Assembly (NCBI GenBank): GCA_022432975.1
Contig: CM039512.1
Coordinates: 37,759,936 to 37,823,935 of the forward strand
DNA length: 64,000 nt
From: Begonia masoniana
Taxonomy: Eukaryota > Streptophyta > Magnoliopsida > Cucurbitales > Begoniaceae
Reading direction: 5' to 3'
Shown here piece after piece: positions 58,285-64,000 of the stretch. The translations under genes were made by a program, and so were the position numbers. Position 1 is the first letter of the stretch. Each line of letters starts with the position of its first letter. A model generated the notes under the pieces. It was not told the origin of the DNA, did not search any database, and saw nothing but the letters and a program-made list of their open reading frames with translations.

Positions 58285-59271
58285 TGATGAGCTCCCACCT
58301 GCAAAAAGGACTCAAGAACTCGAAGAAGACCGGTTAGCTCCGGGTGACACAAATCCGAGAAAACCGAGAATGAAAAATGTAAAAGAAATATCAAACGTGC
58401 TCGAAACTTAATGAAATTTTAGGTGAATCTTGTGAAGTGAGTGAGGTGTGTGCTGGTGAAAATCGTGGTCCGATTCGTTAAGATGAAGGATTTATAAAAT
58501 GTTTTCCGAGAATCGGCCGGTGCGTGCTTCAATGGAGCTTCCAGCAAGAGTTTCTTCCAAGGAAGAAAACTCGATTCAAGGAACCGGTTAAGGCCACTCC
58601 TTGCTGTTTTCCGCTCTCAAAAGAGTGGAGAAGGAGGTGGCAAAATCCACTCCAACTAGCTACCAAGCTAGAAGAATGGTTCGGGGGCGCAACCCCTCGG
58701 TTGTTGTCAACCGAGCTTACCTTGGAAGCTCTTTGCTCCAAGCTTCTTCTTCTTCTTTTGAGAGAGAAATCCGTGGGTGCTCATAAATAATCCAAAAAAA
58801 GTTACAAACACCAATGCCATGAATATATAGACCTAATGGTGGGCTTGGGTTTGGGCTTGGGCTTGGACATGTCTTCAACTTCAATGGGCCAAACCAAGCC
58901 ACCAACTAATCCTATCATTCATCTAATCCTAACATCCATATAATCCTAACATGCATCTAATCCTAACATGCATCTAATAAAGTTTAACAAGAAGGCCAAC
59001 GTTTGCCAATAAGTTTGAAATTTCAAAAAAGCAACAAATATTAAAGCTCGGGAAGACAAATTCCCATGTGAGCATTAAGGTGTCTCTTTAGTCTTTCCAC
59101 ATGAGGAGATGCTTCGGTTGGTCAACGTCTCCAGCTTTAATCTCCCACTTCAAGTCGTCCACGGTGTCCTCCAAGTCTTCACGCGAACCATGACCTGCAA
59201 AAGAGACAAGTGTGTTAGTCAAATTGTGGACTTGGGTCTGGGATCGTGTAATGGGCCTACGGGGCACATCA
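58285..59271 (-). mobile_element. 3' LTR of the younger CRM-type element
   Basis: 987 bp. On the minus strand it starts TGATGTGCCCCG at 59271 and ends TTTTTGCAGG...CTCATCA at 58285. The likely target duplication is AAACC (58280-58284); the partner lies beyond the window. A TATATATTC promoter-like motif lies near 58822. The last 61 codons of the polyprotein frame lie inside the LTR. Confidence 0.88.
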
Positions 59272-62200
59272 TCCTCCCCAGGTGATTGAGGATTTGACCT
59301 CAAATCCTTTAAGTCAGGCCTCTCGGAGTTTTCTTCATCGCTTATATAGGGTGATAGGTCCATGACATTGAACGTTGCTGATACTCCATAATCTCCAGGC
59401 AGTTCAATCTTATAAGCGTTATTATTGATCCGCTGCAACACCTTGAAGGGTCCATCCGCACGAGGAAGAAGTTTAGATTTTCTTTTGTCGGGGAATCTAT
59501 CTTTTCGTAGGTGTAACCAAACCAAATCTCCTTCATTAAAGATAACCTCTTTTCGGCCTTTGTTTACTCGTTTGGACACGCTCGCATTTCTCTTCTCGAT
59601 GGCTTGACGCACGTTCTCATGTAATTTCTTAATCTGTTCGGCCTTGTTTGCTCCTGATGGGTTGGCTAGTTCATTAATGGGTAACGGAACAAGGTCCAAC
59701 GGTGTACATGGATTAAACCCATAGGCAACCTCAAAGGGCGTTTGCTCAGTAGTGGAATGAAGGGTGCGATTGTAGGAAAATTCCAATCCGGGAAGGACTA
59801 CATCCCAACTGGATAGTTTCTTACCTACAATACTGCGTAAGAGGGAGTCTAAGGTCCTGTTAACAACTTCCGTTTGGCCATCAGTTTGGGGGTGGAAAGA
59901 TGTGCTAAAACACAGCTTCGTCCCCAACTTTTTCCACAAAGTGGTCCAGAAGGAGCTCAAAAATTTAGTGTCCCGGTCCGACACTATGGAATGCGGTATA
60001 CCATATAGGCGAATGATTTCTTTTAAAAATAGGTCAGCTATAGAAAAGGCGTCATCCGTTTTTGCACAAGGAATGAAATGTGCCATCTTAGAGAAACGAT
60101 CCACAACCACCATGATCGAATCCTTATTACGAGCAGTTCGTGGCAATCCCAAAATGAAGTCCATACTAACTTCGGTCCAAGGGTGCGAAGGAATGGGTAA
60201 AGGCATATACAATCCTTGTGGAGAACCTTACTCTTGGCTTTCTTACACACGATGCATGTCTCCACCATGCGGTGCACGTCTCTTTTCATATGTGGCCAAA
60301 AGAAGTGTTCCTTAAGCATATCGAGGGTCTTCTTCTCCCCGAAATGACTCGCTAATCCTCCACAATGGGCTTCTTTTACAAGACATCGCCTTAAGCTTCC
60401 TTGCGGAATACATAATTTTCCCGCCCTTAGTAAATAGCCGTCCATAAGTCGATATTCTCCTTCAGCTTTTTCCTCGCACTTGGTGTAATAAGATCCAAAG
60501 TCAGGGTCAGATTCGTAATTATGTTTGATCCATTCAAATCCAAAGAATCGAGTCCCTAATTCGGTAAGAAGAATGCGTTTCCTCGAAAGTGCATCGGCGA
60601 CTACATTATTTTCCCCTTTCACATACTTTAGAATGTACGGAAACCTCTACAAGAATTCCACCCACTTAGCATGCCTCTTGTTTAACTTGTGCTGACCCTT
60701 GATATATCGTAAAGCTTGATGGTCAGTATTGATAACAAATTCTCTTGACAAGAGGTAATGCTGCCAGTGCTCTAATGCTCTAATAACAGCATAAAATTCC
60801 TTATCATAAGTTGAGTAATTGAGCACGGCTCCTTTCAGTTTCTCACTAAAGTATGCAATTGGCTTCCCCTCTTGCATGAGTACGGCTCCAATGCCAACTC
60901 CAGAAGCATCACTCTTAATTTCAAATACCTTGTTAAAGTCGGGGAGTACTAACACAGGTGAGTGGCATAACTTGTTCTTGATTAGCTCAAAGCTCTTTTG
61001 ACAAACTGGGGTCCAAGTAAACTCTTTTCCCTTCTTAGTGCAATCAGTGAGCGGTGAGACTATTGAACTAAAGTCTTTTATGAACCTCCGATAAAAAGAG
61101 GCCAGACCATGGAAGCTACGTAATTCGGTTAAAGAGTTGGGGGTAGGCCAATCCTTAATAGCCTTAATCTTGTCAACATCGGCTTCCATGCCATCTTTAG
61201 AAATTACAAACCCTAGAAAATAAACTTTATCTTGCGCGAATGAGCATTTGCTTAAATTCCCAAATAATTGAGCTTTTCGTAGGGTTTGGAAAAGGACACT
61301 AAGATGGTTGAGGTGTTGTGGGAGGTCTAGACTGTACACCAAAATATCGTCAAAATAGACAACAATAAATTTTCCTAGGAAATCTTTAAGCACGTGGTGC
61401 ATAAGTCTCATGAAGGTACTGGGCGCGTTAGATAACCCGAAGGGCATCACCATCCACTCAAAAAGCCCGTACTTAGTCTTAAATGCCGTCTTCCACTCGT
61501 CATCCTCTTTCATTCTTATTTGGTGGTAACCACTCTTGAGGTCCACCTTAGAAAATATTGAGGCTCCACTGAGCTCATCCAACATATCCTCGAGCCTTGG
61601 AATAGGGTATCTATATTTTACGGTAATTTGATTCACGGCTCGGTTATCAACACACATCCTCATTGTGCCGTCTTTCTTAGGTACCAATAGTGAGGGAACT
61701 GCACAGGGGCTCATTGACTCTCGTATGTATCCTTTATCCAATAAATCTTGAACTTGATCTTGAAGTTTCTTGGTTTCTTCGGGGTTCATTCTATAGGCCG
61801 GTCTATTAGGAAGGGTGGCCCCGGGTATGAGGTCAATTTGATGTTCTATACCACGTAGAGGTGGTAATCCTTGGGGCAGTTCCTCAGGAAACACATCTTG
61901 GAATTGATTGAGCAACTTCTTTACAGGGTCAGGGATTACTCCTAGCTCCATAACTCTATCTCGAAATAGTATAAGGATCATGGGATCTCCTCGAAGCACC
62001 GATGCCTCTATCTCCGATCTAGTCATAAAAAGATTTGCTTTATTCTTCGCTTCTTTCCTAGCGGCATCGTCTTTGGATATTTCCTCGGGGGTCAAAGGTG
62101 CTAACTTAATTGTTTTACCACCAAACTTAAGGGAATAGTAGTTAGAATATCCATCGTGGTTCACTCTTTGATCAAATTGCCAGGGTCGTCCAAGAAGTAA

Positions 62201-63844
62201 GTGGCTAGCACTCATGGGCACGACATCACATATAACAGAATCTTGATATTTTCCCATAGCAAAATCTACTCTCACTTGTCGAGAGACCTTCACATCATCC
62301 CTATCATCTAGCCATCGTAACTTATAAGGGTGGGGATGCGTAGTTGTCTCTAATCCTAACTTCTTAACTAACTCATCTGATGCCACGTTAGCACAACTTC
62401 CTCCATCTATAATTAAAGAGCATATCTTATCCTTGATAACACATCTACTATGAAAGATATTCTCATGTTGGCAATTTTCTCCTGAATTCTTAGTCACAAG
62501 GACTCGCCTCCTAACCATCAACAAGGGTCCCTCAAGAGCGCGCACGACTTCGTCCTCAATGTCACTCTCCTCAACATCTTTGTCATCTACTCCAACCTCG
62601 TGGTCATCCTCACTCTCAACTTCTCCCGTATCTTCCTTGATAATCATCACCCGTTGATTCGGACATTGAGCCATATAATGACCTAGACCTTGACATTTAT
62701 AACACTTGATTTCTCTCGCCCTAAGTGGGTTGGCTTTATCGACTAAGGTTTTGCTACTTGACTCCTTAAGTGGCCAACTAGGGTTAAAATGCTTCTTTCC
62801 TTCAGCCTTGTCAAAGGGCTTGATTGGCGCGGGTGACTTAGGGGTGACTTTGGGTGGAATGTGGGTGGTAAACTTATGAGGGTAGGTGGATTTCCTCTTT
62901 CTATTGAGCTGTCGCTCAATCGTCATAGCCATATGAACAATTGCATCTAAGGACTCTGCCGGGTGTATTTCAACGGTGTCTCCTATGTCTCTATTCAATC
63001 CTCGAATGAATCTAGCAATAACTTGCTCCTCAGGTTCTTCCATATCTACTCGTATCCTTAGAGTTTCAAATTCGGCTAGGTAAGCCTCAACGGATCGAGT
63101 TCCTTGTCGTAGGTTTTGGATTTGAAGGAATAGATCTTGACGGTAATGGGTGGGTATGAACCTCTTAGTCATGAGCGACTTCATTGCTCTCCATGTCGTA
63201 ATGGGGGTATCTCCTATCCGTCGTCTTTGGAGCTTAATATTGGACCACCAGAGGGCCGCATATCCCGATAGCTCTACGGATACTAATTGGATCTTTACTT
63301 TATCGGAGTACTCATAATAGTCGAAAACTTTCTCTACCTTATCAATCCATTCTAGAAAGGTATCTCCATCGCAAGTCCCGTCAAATGGGGGTATATGTAG
63401 CTTGACATTTCTAAGGTCCTCTTGATCCTTTCGTCTATTTGGTCGAAAAGTCTCTTCTTCGTCTAAGGTCCATTCTTCCTCCTCCTCATAAAGCGGGTTT
63501 CGTCTCCTAGGATACTCAGGTCTTTCTTCATCCGAGGTGGGATATGGTTCTTGAAATCGTCTCCTAGGATTTCTGGGTCTAAATCGAGGTGGGGGTTCTC
63601 GGGTCGCTTCATTTGGAATTCTCGCATTAAGGACTTCCATTATGTGTTTCATGCTAAGGGTTAAGTCCTTAAGTTGTTGGCCTATATGGTTAACTTCTCC
63701 ACTAAGTCCATCTAATTGTCCTTGCATGCTAGACTCTCCCTCTTGTGGGGTGTGAGTCTCGGGTTGGGGAATGTCCTTGTCCCGGTTCGGTTCTTGTTTC
63801 ATATCTTGGTTTAGCTCTCGGTTAATTGCACTCCTAGTCTTCAT
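59088..63844 (-). pseudogene. CRM-type gag-pol polyprotein, one stop and one frameshift
   Basis: A near-complete polyprotein of about 1580 codons from the ATG at 63844. Capsid lies around residues 150-330. A CCHC knuckle ([14 protein letters not shown]) is near residue 380, a protease D-G-G near 478, RT Y-F-D-D near 828 and RNase H S-D-A-S-G near 972. The integrase HHCC finger is at about 60240-60360; its catalytic D, D and E are near 60165, 59975 and 59860. Damage is a TAG at 60647-60649 (probable Gln codon) and a frameshift near 60212, just before the integrase core. The C-terminus (R-S-Q-T, then an acidic tail) runs into the 3' LTR, as known for CRM-lineage chromoviruses. I see no classical chromodomain. 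Assignment to CRM rather than another chromovirus clade is from memory of family motifs. Confidence 0.88.
59272..59281 (-). other. Polypurine tract of the younger CRM element
   Basis: Minus-strand TGGGGAGGAT directly before the LTR start, with coding sequence on both sides. Confidence 0.8.
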
Positions 63845-64000
63845 TCATGTGAATACTAAAGTTTTAGGAAGGAAATATTAATTAGGTTCAAGTTGATCAC
63901 GGGTGTTAGGGAAGGTAAAGGTGGGAAACCTAACTAGAATTTCAATCCAGAAATTTTGAAACGCATTTTTGAGGGTCTAAATGACATTTTTTTGGGGTCA
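63845..64000 (-). mobile_element. Leader of the younger CRM element, 5' LTR outside window
   Basis: Untranslated sequence upstream of the gag start codon. No primer site or LTR edge is reached before the window ends. Confidence 0.6.

Noticed and set aside
1..64000. tRNA genes
   Set aside because: Only primer-binding-site matches to tRNA-Met ends were seen; no cloverleaf-length sequence was recognised by eye.

Overview
The window is plant nuclear DNA made almost entirely of nested LTR retrotransposons. The evidence is tRNA-Met primer sites, SIRE/Maximus-type copia and CRM-type gypsy (chromovirus) proteins, a Cassandra-like 5S-bearing short element, a plant-transposon-domain ORF, 5-bp target-site duplications (TSDs), satellite-like arrays and no recognisable host gene. 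It suits a heterochromatic region of an angiosperm; the species cannot be named from sequence alone.

Layout. 1-1929 is the 3' part of a long LTR of a family starting TGTAACACCC (here the 'long-LTR family'). 2029-2577 is a broken plant-transposon-domain ORF. 2578-5792 has no supported gene. From 5793 to about 52963 I read one decayed plus-strand CRM-type element blown up to 47 kb by later insertions. Its 5' LTR lies in pieces (5793-6262, 34558-34829, 37401-37894), followed by a primer site at 37897, protease at 45108-45705, RT/RNase H/integrase at 48373-50987, and a 3' LTR at 50858-52963 with an internal triplication. Inside its 5' LTR sits a minus-strand SIRE-type copia array in the order LTR, internal, LTR, internal, LTR (6263-33795). 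Two complete solo LTRs (7960-10787 and 11390-13935, TSDs ATCAA and CAAGT) are inserted in copia copy 1. The third copia LTR is swollen by about 96 copies of a 26-bp repeat and runs directly into a truncated Cassandra-like element (33796-34557).

Further right are a solo LTR (34830-37400, TSD GTTGC), minus-strand long-LTR sequence with a 2.8-kb 30/48-bp array (38471-45107), another solo LTR in the CRM pol (45706-48372, TSD CGAAG), a row of CRM-like LTR units (54286-57557), a minus LTR fragment (57558-58284), and a much younger minus-strand CRM-type element (58285 to beyond 64000) broken by one stop and one frameshift.

Most interesting: the long-LTR family keeps a three-exon-like splice-signal layout, with a 45-nt middle exon in three separate copies. 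Its second 'intron' carries the minisatellites and its 3' part carries hairpin-rich GATCGATC arrays. Other strong leads are the tandem copia array, the LTR-born satellite, and an extra copia ORF pair separated in both copies by the same in-frame TAG. Nesting order by inclusion: the CRM element first, then the copia array and Cassandra, then the solo LTRs. Boundaries between 38.4 and 43.5 kb are not resolved.
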